This document shows positions 1-12,758 of a stretch of 64,000 nucleotides of DNA, one piece after another. The translations under genes and the position numbers were made by a program. Position 1 is the first letter of the stretch; each line of letters opens with the position of its first letter. Where the stretch lies: NCBI RefSeq assembly GCF_002752675.1, contig NZ_CP024608.1:4836001-4900000 (forward strand). The letters are read 5' to 3'. This DNA comes from Massilia violaceinigra. Lineage in GTDB: Bacteria; Pseudomonadota; Gammaproteobacteria; Burkholderiales; Burkholderiaceae_D. The notes under the pieces are model-generated. The model ran no database searches and had not been told where the DNA came from. It saw nothing but the letters and a program-made list of their open reading frames with translations.

Positions 1-1
1 G

Positions 2-582
2 GCGTCCGAGCGCAAGAACTTCCTCGACGCGCAGAACAATGACCTGAACGAGGCGATCATGACCCTGGAAGACGCGATCGCCCGCATCGACAAGGAAACG
101 CGCGAACTGCTGCAGGATACCTTCGACAAGGTGAATCACCATTTTTCGGAACTGTTCCCGATCCTCTTCGGCGGCGGCAACGCCAAGCTGGTGATGACGG
201 GCGACGAAATTCTCGACTCCGGCGTGCAGGTCATGGCGCAGCCGCCGGGCAAAAAGAACGCCACCATCCACTTGCTGTCGGGCGGCGAAAAAGCGCTGAC
301 CGCGACCGCGCTGGTGTTTTCCATGTTCCGCCTCAATCCGGCGCCATTCTGCCTGCTCGACGAAGTCGACGCGCCGCTGGACGACGCGAACACCGAGCGA
401 TTCTGCCGCATGGTAAAACGGATGTCGGACCATACTCAATTCCTTTTCATCTCGCACAATAAAATTGCGATGGAAATGGCCAATCAACTGATCGGTGTGA
501 CGATGCAGGAGCAGGGCGTATCGCGCATTGTGGCGGTGGACATGGAGTCCGCCGCAAATTTTGCTACCGAGGCACAAGCAGC

Positions 583-586
<4 letters not shown>
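2..586 (+). CDS. smc: Chromosome segregation ATPase SMC, C-terminal part (5' end outside window)
   Basis: This is the last ~194 codons of SMC, the coiled-coil ATPase that with ScpA/ScpB organises and separates the chromosome. Visible parts are the end of the returning coiled coil, the ABC signature [13 protein letters not shown] (about 268-306) and the Walker B/D-loop [18 protein letters not shown] (about 350-403). After these come the switch histidine in FISHNK and the terminal beta strands. The frame is open from the first bases, so the gene begins upstream. It ends in an ATGA overlap with zipA (583-586), implying translational coupling. The family assignment is firm because the C-terminal nucleotide-binding half is complete. 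Confidence 0.95.
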
Positions 587-4703
<4,117 letters not shown>

Positions 4704-4707
<4 letters not shown>

Positions 4708-5240
4708 CCGTCCGCGAGATCCTCAAGATGGGCGACCCGCGTTTGCTGCGGGTGGCCGAACCGGTACGCGAGTTCGGCACGCCGGCCATGGAGGCACTGA
4801 TCGCCGACATGTTCGACACCATGCACCATGCGAATGGCGCCGGGCTGGCCGCGCCGCAGATCGGCGTCAATTTGCAGCTGGTGATTTTCGGCTTCAAGGA
4901 CAACCAGCGCTATCCGGACGCGCCGGCGGTGCCGCAGACGGTGCTGATCAATCCTGTGCTCACGCCGCTGTCGAAACACAAGGAAGAAGCGTTCGAAGGC
5001 TGCCTGTCGGTGCCGGGACTGCGCGGCAGCGTGCCGCGCTTCACGCACCTGCGCTACGAAGGCGTGGACCAGCATGGCAAGCGCATCGAGCGTGAAGTCG
5101 ACGGCTTTCATGCGCGCGTGGTGCAGCACGAAGTCGACCACCTGCTCGGCATCCTGTATCCGATGCGGATCGAGGACTTCACCAAATTTGGCTACACGCA
5201 GGTCATGTTCCCCGACCTGGACCCTGACGAAGACGATTGA
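4704..5240 (+). CDS. def: Peptide deformylase
   Basis: Peptide deformylase removes the N-formyl group from nascent proteins. The 178-residue sequence has all three metal-site motifs: [10 protein letters not shown] at residues 45-54, EGCLS at 98-102 with metal-ligand Cys100, and HEVDH at 142-146 carrying the two His ligands and the catalytic Glu. The start overlaps galU by ATGA. It is not beside fmt, so it may be one of several deformylase copies in the genome; that cannot be decided from this window. Confidence 0.93.
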
Positions 5241-5245
5241 TCACC

Positions 5246-5758
5246 ATGATATTGAAGACTTTGCCGGCCCTGGGCCTGGCGCTGCTCGTGTGCGCTCCGG
5301 CGCTGGCCCAGGATGCGGCCACCCCTGACGCTAACGCCACCGCCTTCGACGGCAGCGAAAAGCGCAGCCAGGTATGGCTCACCAGCGGCTTTGCGACCTA
5401 CCACTTCCAGAGCGACAAGGACCTCAACGGGCGCAATCCCGGGGTCGGCGTCGAGTACCGCCTGTCGGAGCATTCGGCGCTGACGGCGGGACGTTTCTTC
5501 AACAGTGACCGCCAGCACTCGAAGTATGTGGGCATGTATTACCAGCCCCTGTCGTACGCGGGCGTGCGCCTTGGGGCGGTGCTGGGCGGCTTCGACGGCT
5601 ATCCCAAGATGCGCGACGGCGGCTGGTTCCTGGCTGCGATTCCGACCGCCACGTTCGAGTACAAGCGCGTGGGCGTGAACGTGGCGGTGGTGCCGACCTA
5701 TAAAGACCGGCTGCATGGCGGGATTTCGGTGCAGCTCAAACTCAAGCTGTTCGAGTAG
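5246..5758 (+). CDS. Small exported beta-rich protein, possibly PagP-like outer-membrane barrel
   Basis: This is an unrecognised exported protein of 170 residues. The ATG at 5246 gives a clean signal peptide ending in APALAQ. A TTG nine bases upstream is possible but adds nothing. The mature part has alternating hydrophobic/polar strands rich in Tyr, Gly and Phe, with no Cys. It ends SVQLKLKLFE, an amphipathic last strand with an internal aromatic close to the C terminus, as in small outer-membrane barrels. The pattern (VGVEYRLSEH, AGRFFNSDRQHSKYVG, VVPTYKDRLHG) recalls PagP or short OmpX-like proteins, but I cannot assign an activity. It starts just after def and ends 2 bases before a convergent hydrolase gene. 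Confidence 0.6.
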   Translation: MILKTLPALGLALLVCAPALAQDAATPDANATAFDGSEKRSQVWLTSGFATYHFQSDKDLNGRNPGVGVEYRLSEHSALTAGRFFNSDRQHSKYVGMYYQPLSYAGVRLGAVLGGFDGYPKMRDGGWFLAAIPTATFEYKRVGVNVAVVPTYKDRLHGGISVQLKLKLFE

Positions 5759-5760
5759 TC

Positions 5761-6456
5761 CTACTTGAGGTGCTGCGCGAAAAAGGCCCGCGTCCTGTCG
5801 TTGGCCTGCGCGGCCGCCTGCGCGTCGAAGTGCACGCCGTTCCAGCGCGCGAAGGCGTGGTTCTGGCCGGGATAGGTAAAGATCTGCACGAGCGGGTTGC
5901 CCTCGGCCGCTTGGGCGATGGCGGCGCGCGCGTTTGCTGAAATGTATTCGTCGGCTTCGCCCAGGTGCATCATCAGCGGGCAGGCGAGATTCTTGAAGGC
6001 GCCGGTGTGCTTCTCGGTGCCGCCGCCGTAGTAGGCGACCGCGGCGTCGGGCCTGGCGCGGGTGGCGGTCAGGAAGGTCAGCAGGCCGCCCATGCAAAAG
6101 CCCATCACGCCCGCCTTGCCGGTGGCGCCGGGCAGGACGCGCGCCGCCGCCAGGGTGGCGGCGATATCGTCCACGCCCTTGTCCACGTCGAACGCTTTAT
6201 AGAGCGTCATGGCCTTTTTCCATTCGGCGTCGGTCTTGTCGGTCAATTCCACATTCGGTTCGAGGCGCCAGAACAGGTCGGGGCAAACCGCGATGTAGCC
6301 TTGCGCGGCGAGACGGTCGCACGTCTCGCGCAGGTCGGCGTTGATGCCGAAGATCTCTTGCAGGACGACGATGGACGGAGCGGGCGTGGCGGCCGGACGG
6401 GCGACGTAGGCACCAAAGCTGCCGTCAGGCGTATCGATGGAAATGCGTTCGTTCAT
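5761..6456 (-). CDS. Dienelactone hydrolase family protein
   Basis: This 231-residue alpha/beta hydrolase belongs to the dienelactone hydrolase family (carboxymethylenebutenolidase-like). It carries the family triad: nucleophile Cys121 in GFCMGG, the acid in HLGEADEYI (about Asp169) and His200 in GQNHAF. The early VVLQEIFG segment forms the oxyanion region. The start at 6456 follows a strong AGGAGG; the frame continues 14 codons upstream without a better start. Substrate is unknown, since many bacteria carry several members outside catechol pathways and no aromatic-degradation genes are nearby. It is convergent with the preceding gene. Confidence 0.88.
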   Translation of the reverse strand: MNERISIDTPDGSFGAYVARPAATPAPSIVVLQEIFGINADLRETCDRLAAQGYIAVCPDLFWRLEPNVELTDKTDAEWKKAMTLYKAFDVDKGVDDIAATLAAARVLPGATGKAGVMGFCMGGLLTFLTATRARPDAAVAYYGGGTEKHTGAFKNLACPLMMHLGEADEYISANARAAIAQAAEGNPLVQIFTYPGQNHAFARWNGVHFDAQAAAQANDRTRAFFAQHLK

Positions 6457-6538
6457 GTGCTGCCTCCTTACGCTGGTGAGGAGACAATTGTGGCACAAAC
6501 AGGCAATCCGGAACGCCCGCGTAACACGGGCGTCCTGC

Positions 6539-8176
6539 TCAACGCTTTACTTTCCCCAGCGGGTCACCCTTGTTCCAGGTCGGCATGGTGGCCGCATTGG
6601 CCACCTCATACCCGAGATTGAGGGTGAACTGCGCCTGCTGCACCATGCCGCGCAAATCCCAGGCCGGGTTGTACTCGTCGCTGACCTGATGGTAGTGATC
6701 CTTGAAACCGACCATCTTCGCGTTTGAGGCGCCGTGTTCGTGGTCGAACTCAAAGCTGCCATCGCCCGAGAACACCGCCGAACCCACATTAAACGCCGGC
6801 ACGCCCGCTTTGGCAAAATTGAAATGGTCGGCGCGGAAGTAGGCTCCTCCCAGGTCGGAAATTGGCGGCGCCAGGCGCAGGCCCATGGCCTTGGCCACCT
6901 TGGCGGCGCTGGCGTGCAGGCTGCTGCGTTCCGCGCCGGCCACGCCGATGTCGCGCGTGAGGCCGACGAAGTTCATGCTGTCCAGGTTCAGGTCCGCCGC
7001 CGTTTTTGCCAGCGGCCAGACCGGGTCGCGCACGTAACCGAGGCTGCCGATCAGGCCCTGTTCCTCGGCGCACGGCCACAGGAAAATCTGGGTGCGGCGG
7101 GCCGGCTGGCGCACCGCCACCTGCGCCATCGTCAGCAGCGCCGCCGAGCCGGAGGCGTTGTCGACCGCGCCGTTCCAGATGTGATCGGGCTTGCCTTCGG
7201 CGCTGTCGATGCCGAGGTGGTCCCAGTGGGCCGAATAGATCACGGCCTGCTCCTTGAGCTTCGCGTCGGTGCCCGGCACGATGCCGACCACATTGAACTG
7301 TTCGACCGGGCGGATGGCGCTGTCGACGGCGACCGTGGCACGCGCTTTCAGATCGACCGCCTTGAAGCGGCGCACTTCCGCTTTGGCGCGCAGGGCGTCG
7401 AGGTCCTGGCCGGCGGCCGCGAACAGGGCGCGCACCGTCTCTTCCTGCAGCCAGCCTTGCAGCGCGTTGCCTTCGCCGGCCAGGTGGAACTGCTCCTTGC
7501 TCATGCCGTTGGCCGGCACGCTCCACGGGTAGGAGGCCGACTCGGTCGTGTGAATCAGCAGTACGCCGGCGGCGCCGCGGCGCAGCGCTTCTTCGTATTT
7601 GTACATCCAGCGCCCGGGGTAGGTGAGCGATTTGCCGCCGAAGCGGTTCGGTTCCGCCGCCGTGGGCTTGGGGTCGTTGACCATCATGATCAGCAGCTTG
7701 CCCGTGACGTCGACGCCCTTGTAGTCGTCCCAGTTTTCATCGTCGGCGCTGATGCCGTAGCCGACGAACAGCACCGGCGCGTCGAAGCGCACTTTCGATT
7801 TGCCGCTGGCGTTGTTGAAGACGATCTCCTTGCCGAGCTGCGGCGACATCGTCTTGCCGCCCACATCGAAGCTCACCGCGCTGGTGGAGAGCGTCTTGGT
7901 GCCGACCATTTTCACGGACTGGCGGTACGCCTTCCCGACGCCGGGCAAGAGGCCGATGGCGGCGGCCTGGGTTTCGAGATAGCGCACGGCCAGTTCGCCG
8001 CCGCGCTGGCCGGTGCCGCGGCCTTCGAGCATGTCGTCGGCCAGAAAGGAGAGGTGGGCGCGCAGGGGCGCTTCGGCGACCACTGGCGCTGTTGCCGCGC
8101 CGGCGGCGCGTTTCTGGGCGAGGGCCGGCTGGCTGGCGAGGACGAGGCCGATGGCGAGTGCGGAAACGCGGCGCAT
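6539..8176 (-). CDS. Secreted M28 family zinc peptidase with PA domain
   Basis: This is an exported aminopeptidase-like enzyme of 545 residues. The chosen ATG gives a signal peptide (MRRVSALAIGLVLASQPALAQ). A protease-associated insert follows around residues 140-260 (FVGYGISADDENWDDYKG, VLLIHTT). The M28 di-zinc core then contains SAHWDHLG, NGAVDNASG, CAEEQGLIGS with the catalytic Glu pair, NLDSMNF, and a final ligand near FRADHFNFA. The frame extends 35 codons upstream, but those codons lack a signal sequence, and the ATG at 8176 has GGAG five bases upstream. That GGAG is buried in a perfect hairpin (see the 8178-8202 entry). The gene is divergent from the CPBP gene. Confidence 0.9.
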   Translation of the reverse strand: MRRVSALAIGLVLASQPALAQKRAAGAATAPVVAEAPLRAHLSFLADDMLEGRGTGQRGGELAVRYLETQAAAIGLLPGVGKAYRQSVKMVGTKTLSTSAVSFDVGGKTMSPQLGKEIVFNNASGKSKVRFDAPVLFVGYGISADDENWDDYKGVDVTGKLLIMMVNDPKPTAAEPNRFGGKSLTYPGRWMYKYEEALRRGAAGVLLIHTTESASYPWSVPANGMSKEQFHLAGEGNALQGWLQEETVRALFAAAGQDLDALRAKAEVRRFKAVDLKARATVAVDSAIRPVEQFNVVGIVPGTDAKLKEQAVIYSAHWDHLGIDSAEGKPDHIWNGAVDNASGSAALLTMAQVAVRQPARRTQIFLWPCAEEQGLIGSLGYVRDPVWPLAKTAADLNLDSMNFVGLTRDIGVAGAERSSLHASAAKVAKAMGLRLAPPISDLGGAYFRADHFNFAKAGVPAFNVGSAVFSGDGSFEFDHEHGASNAKMVGFKDHYHQVSDEYNPAWDLRGMVQQAQFTLNLGYEVANAATMPTWNKGDPLGKVKR

Positions 8177-8177
8177 T

Positions 8178-8202
8178 GATGCTCCAATAAAAATGGAGCA
8201 TC
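8178..8202 (-). promoter_or_regulatory. Hairpin sequestering the Shine-Dalgarno of the M28 peptidase gene
   Basis: A perfect 9-bp inverted repeat (GATGCTCCA / TGGAGCATC) with a 7-nt A/T loop ends one base before the peptidase start codon. On the minus-strand mRNA the 3' arm contains the GGAG ribosome binding site, so the folded form would block initiation. This could be a translational switch such as an RNA thermometer or a protein site, or simply a DNA operator. Only the inverted repeat itself is directly visible. Confidence 0.6.
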
Positions 8203-8381
8203 GTGCCATGAATGGGGCAGGGAAGCAATCGGCCATCCTCGCGGGCGATGGCTGCCACGTTGCGTCGCACCAGTATATCAATTACAATTTTGCAACTTTC
8301 GGCGCGCATGCGCCCCTTCATGACGTTCACGTGTTCGCGCACAATCATTTTTACCGCAGCTTGCCTGCCCGGAGAAGCACG

Positions 8382-9269
8382 ATGTTCCATCTTTCCGCCG
8401 CGCTCGTGACGACCTACGGTCTTCTCGCGCTTGCTGTTTGTTCAGTGTGGTTCCCTCCGGTGACCTTGCGTTCCAAACGGGAGGTTCCGCCATGGCTGTG
8501 CTTGCTGACGCTCGCCTGCGCAAGCGGTGTGGCGACCGGCTTGCTGTCCCTGCCAGCCATTGCGGCGCTCATTGTGCTAGGCGCGCTGGCGTACGGCGCA
8601 CGGCGCAGCGAGAGCGGGCCGCTGCACGTGCTGCTGATGGTGGCGATGGGGAGCATGCTGCTGGCCCTGTCGATGCACCGTTTTCCCGGTTTCGTCAATC
8701 CGCCGCTGGTGTCCGGTCTGTTGATCAGTGATGCGGCGGACCCGGTGACGCAACGGCTCAATTTCGATACCGCCGCCGCCGGACTGATCCTGTTCGCGCT
8801 GTTTTGCGTACCGGCCCGGACCCGCGCGCAATGGCGGCCGGTCAGGCGGAATTACTGGATCATCCTCGGTACCCCGCTGATCGTGCTGCCGGTCGGGGTG
8901 CAGGTTGGCTATGTCGACGTGGACTTCAAGCTGTTCGCTTACACGCCCGTGTTTTTCGCGATTAACCTGTTGTTCACCTGCGTGGCCGAGGAAGCATTCT
9001 TCCGCGGCTTTATTCAGGAGCAGCTGACGCGCGCGATGAGCCGCTGGAAGGCGGGGCCGGCCATCGCCCTGTGCGTGGCGGCAGTCCTGTTCGGGCTGGC
9101 GCACGCGCGGGGAGGGCCACTGCTGATCGGCCTGGCGACCCTGGCCGGGCTGGGGTACGGTTATGCCTACCTGCGCTCGAAGCGCATCGAAACGGCCATC
9201 CTGACCCACCTGGCGCTCAATGGCATCCACTTCATTGCGTTCACGTATCCACGCCTGAGCCCGGCCTGA
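8382..9269 (+). CDS. CPBP family intramembrane glutamic endopeptidase
   Basis: This 295-residue polytopic membrane protein has about eight hydrophobic segments. It carries the CPBP/Rce1-type (Abi) signature: EEAFFRGFIQEQL with the catalytic Glu pair, then FGLAHA with the first His, and HLALNGIHF with the last. The start at 8382 follows GGAGAAGCACG, a good ribosome binding site; the open frame runs further upstream only antisense to the peptidase gene. Family members process prenylated or bacteriocin-type peptides, or act as bacteriocin self-immunity proteins. No bacteriocin genes are adjacent, so the substrate is unknown. Confidence 0.88.
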   Translation: MFHLSAALVTTYGLLALAVCSVWFPPVTLRSKREVPPWLCLLTLACASGVATGLLSLPAIAALIVLGALAYGARRSESGPLHVLLMVAMGSMLLALSMHRFPGFVNPPLVSGLLISDAADPVTQRLNFDTAAAGLILFALFCVPARTRAQWRPVRRNYWIILGTPLIVLPVGVQVGYVDVDFKLFAYTPVFFAINLLFTCVAEEAFFRGFIQEQLTRAMSRWKAGPAIALCVAAVLFGLAHARGGPLLIGLATLAGLGYGYAYLRSKRIETAILTHLALNGIHFIAFTYPRLSPA

Positions 9270-9451
9270 GGTAGCGGGGCGGGCGCGGCCTGCCTGTCCG
9301 CGCACGTCTAGCGCTGCAACATGATCAAATCTGCAATTTTATTGTTGCGATAGTTGTTTATTAATGGCAATATGTTTGCCCAGCGGCTACAGATCCTCTG
9401 TCGCGCGACGATCCCGTTCGTCCCGACCATCTCACTCATAAGGATAATTTC

Positions 9452-10141
9452 ATGAAACAGTACAGCGCCGAATTTCTCGGAACATTTTGGCTCGTGCTCG
9501 GCGGTTGCGGCAGTGCCGTGCTGGCGGCGGCGTTTCCGGGCGTCGGTATCGGCTTGCACGGTGTCTCGCTGGCGTTCGGCCTGACGGTGCTTACCATGGC
9601 GTACGCCATCGGCCATATTTCCGGTTGCCACCTGAACCCGGCGGTGTCGATCGGCTTGTGGGCTGGCGGGCGCTTTCCGGCGTCGAAACTGCTGCCTTAC
9701 ATTGGCGCCCAGGTTGTCGGGGCAATTGCCGCCGGCGGCGTGCTGTATATCATCGCCAGCGGCGCCGCCGGCTTTGACGTGAGCAAGGGTTTTGCCTCCA
9801 ACGGCTACGGCGACCATTCGCCGGGCGGCTACTCGCTGCTGGCGGCGCTGGTGACGGAAGTGGTCATGACGATGTTCTTCCTGATCGTGATCCTCGGCGC
9901 GACCGACAAGCGCGTGCCGGCCGGCTTCGCACCACTGCCGATCGGGCTGGCGCTGACCCTGATCCACCTGATCAGCATCCCGGTCACCAACACCTCGGTC
10001 AACCCGGCGCGCAGCACCGGCGTTGCCCTGTATGTAGGCGACTGGGCAGTCGGCCAGCTGTGGCTGTTCTGGGTGGCGCCGACCGTTGGTGCCTTGCTTG
10101 GTGCGCTGGTTTACCGTTTCATTGCCAGCGAGGAGAAGTAA
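9452..10141 (+). CDS. aqpZ: Aquaporin Z
   Basis: AqpZ is a tetrameric inner-membrane water channel. At 229 residues with six membrane spans it has both half-helix NPA motifs, [13 protein letters not shown] (Asn62) and [10 protein letters not shown] (Asn184), followed by the selectivity-filter Arg. The short loop after the second NPA and the overall length fit AqpZ rather than the longer glycerol facilitator GlpF. An AAGGATAA ribosome binding site precedes the ATG. It appears monocistronic, with a 182-base A/T-rich upstream gap in which I could not define a convincing promoter. Confidence 0.93.
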   Translation: MKQYSAEFLGTFWLVLGGCGSAVLAAAFPGVGIGLHGVSLAFGLTVLTMAYAIGHISGCHLNPAVSIGLWAGGRFPASKLLPYIGAQVVGAIAAGGVLYIIASGAAGFDVSKGFASNGYGDHSPGGYSLLAALVTEVVMTMFFLIVILGATDKRVPAGFAPLPIGLALTLIHLISIPVTNTSVNPARSTGVALYVGDWAVGQLWLFWVAPTVGALLGALVYRFIASEEK

Positions 10142-10177
10142 GCACTAGTCACGCCGCGCGGTCTGTCCAGGTCGGAC

Positions 10178-10340
10178 TTGCTTGCCAGGCCGCAAATAAC
10201 GCCACTGCCGGACCGGCGGATCGCCGGTTCCACCTCGCCGGTGCTTGCGCTTTTCAAGCCGGGCACTTGCAATCCCGCTCTGTTGCACATGCGGCAGATC
10301 CGGTGCTTCATCCCATCCTTGAGCGTGAAGCTGATCAGTT
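10178..10340 (-). pseudogene. Decayed 3' fragment of an RluF-type pseudouridine synthase gene
   Basis: Read on the minus strand this stretch aligns almost base for base with the last ~165 bases of the intact synthase gene at 11959-12705. Translated, one frame gives FTLKDGMKHRICRMCNRAG and the next gives GDPPVRQWRYLRPG. The intact protein has FTLREGKKRQIRRMCDMVG and GDLPVGQWRYLRP at the same places. A one-base deletion in the middle explains the frame switch, and the original stop codon is lost. The stop codon of the GH43 gene lies inside the first bases of this remnant, so the junction is precise. Function is certainly lost. Confidence 0.82.
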
Positions 10341-11807
10341 TGCGCGCTCCAGGCGCCAGCGTTGCGGCGCCAGTCCATTCGCGCTCCACTGCTGGATCAC
10401 GGCGCCGTCGAGCAGGCTGCCGTCGCGGTTGTCGAGCATCAACGAGCTGTTTCGGTTGCGCACGCCGACATGCTGGGTCGTGCCCGGCACCAGCTGCCAC
10501 TGCTGGTTATGGGTCGCGCCGTAGGGCTGGGTCTTGACCGCCACCCCGGGCGCGGTGCTGTGGCCCGCCACATCGACCACGTTGCCGTTGTAGTTCGAGG
10601 TGAGCTTGAACCAGGCGCCGTCGACCGGGTCGAGCGACCATAGCTGGTCGGAATTGTTGAGGTTCGTGAATTGCCAGATGGCGGCGCCGTTTGCCGCGGC
10701 GGCGCGGTCGATGCTCATCACCTTGCCGCTGGCCTCGTTGCGCACGCGGTACCAGATGGTGCCGCTTCCTTCGCCGGATGGCCGCGTCACGGGCATGCCG
10801 GCGGCGACCGGCGCGCCGATCACGGGAATGTCGCCATTCCAGCTCACCTTCTGGATGCGCGTGGTGCGTGAATCGCCGCAGCCCTGGCCGGTGGCGGGAT
10901 TGGCATGGTAGACGATCCAGTCCTCGGTGCCGTCCGGGGACTTGGTAAAGCCGTTGTGGCCGGGACCGAAGGCGCCGTTGCCTTTTTGTAGGATCGGCGT
11001 GGCCGCCTTGCTCCAGTTGGACGGCATGGTCAGGTCCGCGCCCAGATTGGCGGTGAGCAGGCCGAGCTTGTAATCGTCGGTCCAGCATCCGCTGGCCGAG
11101 ATGCTCAGGTGCACCTTATTGCCATGCACGATGAATGCCGGCGCCTCGTTGACCGCCGCGCCGGACTTTTCCCAGACGAGCGTCGGGGTGGAAATGATCG
11201 CGCCCTTGCCGATGAGCGTGGTCGGACTGCTCATGCGCGCGATCTTGATCCGCTGCGGTTGTCCGCCGGAGATGTCCGACCAAGCCATGTAGAGCTGGCC
11301 GTTGATGTTGGCCACGGTCTGGTCGATCGCCCAGCTGTCCTCGCTGTCGGCCACCTTGACCGGCGCGCTCCAGGTGCCGGTGGTCGGATCGGCGCTGGGG
11401 TTGCGGATGGCAAACACGCGGTGCTGGTTGTCGGTGCCGGCGCCCGAAAAATAGATGTACCAGGCGCCGTTGATATGGTTGATCTCGGGCGCCCAGATTT
11501 CCTTGCTGGTGCAGTTATTGCCGCTGCAGGCGGCGGTTTTGACGAACACGGTGACTGGCGTGCGCGCACCGATGCCCGACAGCGAGGGCGACTTGCGCAG
11601 CTCCAGCTTGTCCCAGCCGGGCGCGGTGGAAACGAAGTAGTAATTGCCGTCGCTGTGGCGCATGACGTGGGGATCGGCCGAGGAGGCCGTGCTTGGCCCG
11701 ACCGGGTTGATGAAGGTGGTCGAAGCGGCGCCGGCGAGGACGGGCAACAGCAGGGCGGCGACGCAGGCGGCGAGCCGTCCCGCCGGGATAACGGGTTGTT
11801 TCAACAT
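10335..11807 (-). CDS. Secreted GH43 arabinan endo-1,5-alpha-arabinosidase-like protein with ricin-type lectin domain
   Basis: This is a 490-residue exported glycoside hydrolase. A signal peptide ends near residue 28 (LLPVLAGAAS). A five-bladed propeller of family GH43 follows (about 30-345), with the catalytic base in SADPHVM, the pKa modulator in WAIDQTV and the acid in NEAPAF. The C-terminal ~125 residues are a beta-trefoil ricin-B/CBM13-like domain with repeated QxW motifs (QLWSLDP, QQWQLVP, QRWRLER). The start at 11807 follows GGAGACTGCCA; 29 in-frame upstream codons do not look coding. Likely substrates are plant arabinan or arabinoxylan side chains. It lies between an intact and a broken copy of a pseudouridine synthase 3' end. 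Confidence 0.88.
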   Translation of the reverse strand: MLKQPVIPAGRLAACVAALLLPVLAGAASTTFINPVGPSTASSADPHVMRHSDGNYYFVSTAPGWDKLELRKSPSLSGIGARTPVTVFVKTAACSGNNCTSKEIWAPEINHINGAWYIYFSGAGTDNQHRVFAIRNPSADPTTGTWSAPVKVADSEDSWAIDQTVANINGQLYMAWSDISGGQPQRIKIARMSSPTTLIGKGAIISTPTLVWEKSGAAVNEAPAFIVHGNKVHLSISASGCWTDDYKLGLLTANLGADLTMPSNWSKAATPILQKGNGAFGPGHNGFTKSPDGTEDWIVYHANPATGQGCGDSRTTRIQKVSWNGDIPVIGAPVAAGMPVTRPSGEGSGTIWYRVRNEASGKVMSIDRAAAANGAAIWQFTNLNNSDQLWSLDPVDGAWFKLTSNYNGNVVDVAGHSTAPGVAVKTQPYGATHNQQWQLVPGTTQHVGVRNRNSSLMLDNRDGSLLDGAVIQQWSANGLAPQRWRLERAN

Positions 11808-11958
11808 TGGCAGTCTCCATTGGTGAACCGCCGCCTGTGGGCGGACGGTACGGCCATGGTGTGCCACGGCTCGCCAGCAGAGTATGTACGTCACTTCAAG
11901 AGCCGTCTAATCCCAAAGCGGACATCGCGGACGACAAAAAAGTGATCGCAGATTGCGC

Positions 11959-12705
11959 TCAGAACTGCTCGTCAGGGCGCAGATAGCGCCATTGCCCGAC
12001 CGGCAGATCGCCGAGCTTGACCTTGCCGATGCGCACGCGTTTCAGGCCAATCACTTTCAAACCCACCATATCGCACATGCGGCGGATCTGGCGTTTCTTG
12101 CCTTCCCTGAGCGTGAAGCTGAGCTGGTCGTCGTTCTGCCAGCGCACCTTGGCCGCCAGCAGCGGCTTGCCGTCCATCCACAGGCCGAAGCACAGCTTTT
12201 TCAAATCCGATTCCGGCAGCTTGCCTTCCTTGGTGTACTGCACGCGCACCAGGTATTCCTTTTCGATGGCGGTATCCTGCCCGATCAGGGTCTTGGCCAC
12301 GCGCCCGTCCTGCGTGAGGATCAGCAGGCCGACCGAATCGATGTCGAGCCGTCCGGCCGGCACCAGCGAACGCAGCTGGGTCGGGTGGAAGGTTTCCGGC
12401 GACGGGTCGTCGGCCCAGCGGTTCTCGGCCTTGATGAGGGCCACGGCCGGCGTGTAGCCGTCCTCGGCCTGGCCGCTGACGTAGCCCATCGGCTTGTTGA
12501 TCAGCACGGTAACGCGCTTGGATTGCTCGGCCGCGGCCTGGCGCTCGACGGTGATTTTCTGGTGCGGCAGCACTTTGCTGCCCAGTTCGGAGATGACCTG
12601 GCCATCGACCCGCACCCAGCCGCGTGCGATCCATTCATCGGCTTCGCGGCGCGAAGAGAGCCCGAGTTCGGACATGCGTTTGGAGAGGCGTACTAATTCA
12701 GTCAT
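11959..12705 (-). CDS. rluF: RluF-type 23S rRNA pseudouridine synthase
   Basis: This 248-residue enzyme isomerises specific uridines in 23S rRNA. It has an N-terminal S4 RNA-binding domain (residues ~5-55; LSKRMSELGLSSRREADEWI) and a PseudoU_synth_2 catalytic domain. Motif GRLDIDSVGLL holds the catalytic Asp121, with the late RQIRRMCDMVGLKV motif of the RsuA/RluB/RluE/RluF group. The closest match by feel is RluF, but RluB/RluE-type specificity cannot be excluded. A decayed copy of its last ~165 bases lies at 10178-10340, beyond the GH43 gene. Confidence 0.85.
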   Translation of the reverse strand: MTELVRLSKRMSELGLSSRREADEWIARGWVRVDGQVISELGSKVLPHQKITVERQAAAEQSKRVTVLINKPMGYVSGQAEDGYTPAVALIKAENRWADDPSPETFHPTQLRSLVPAGRLDIDSVGLLILTQDGRVAKTLIGQDTAIEKEYLVRVQYTKEGKLPESDLKKLCFGLWMDGKPLLAAKVRWQNDDQLSFTLREGKKRQIRRMCDMVGLKVIGLKRVRIGKVKLGDLPVGQWRYLRPDEQF

Positions 12706-12758
12706 GGCTTGCTTTGTAAAGGTTGCTTAAGGGTTGCTGGAAAGGGAAATTCTAAAAA

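Noticed and set aside
6734..8179. 481-codon frame opposite the M28 peptidase gene
   Set aside because: The sequence is Arg/His/Ala/Gly-rich as expected for an antisense shadow, while the minus-strand frame has full peptidase motifs and a signal peptide.
10060..10524. Plus-strand frame overlapping the end of aqpZ and the GH43 gene
   Set aside because: It is antisense to the synthase remnant and the GH43 3' end, which account for the sequence.
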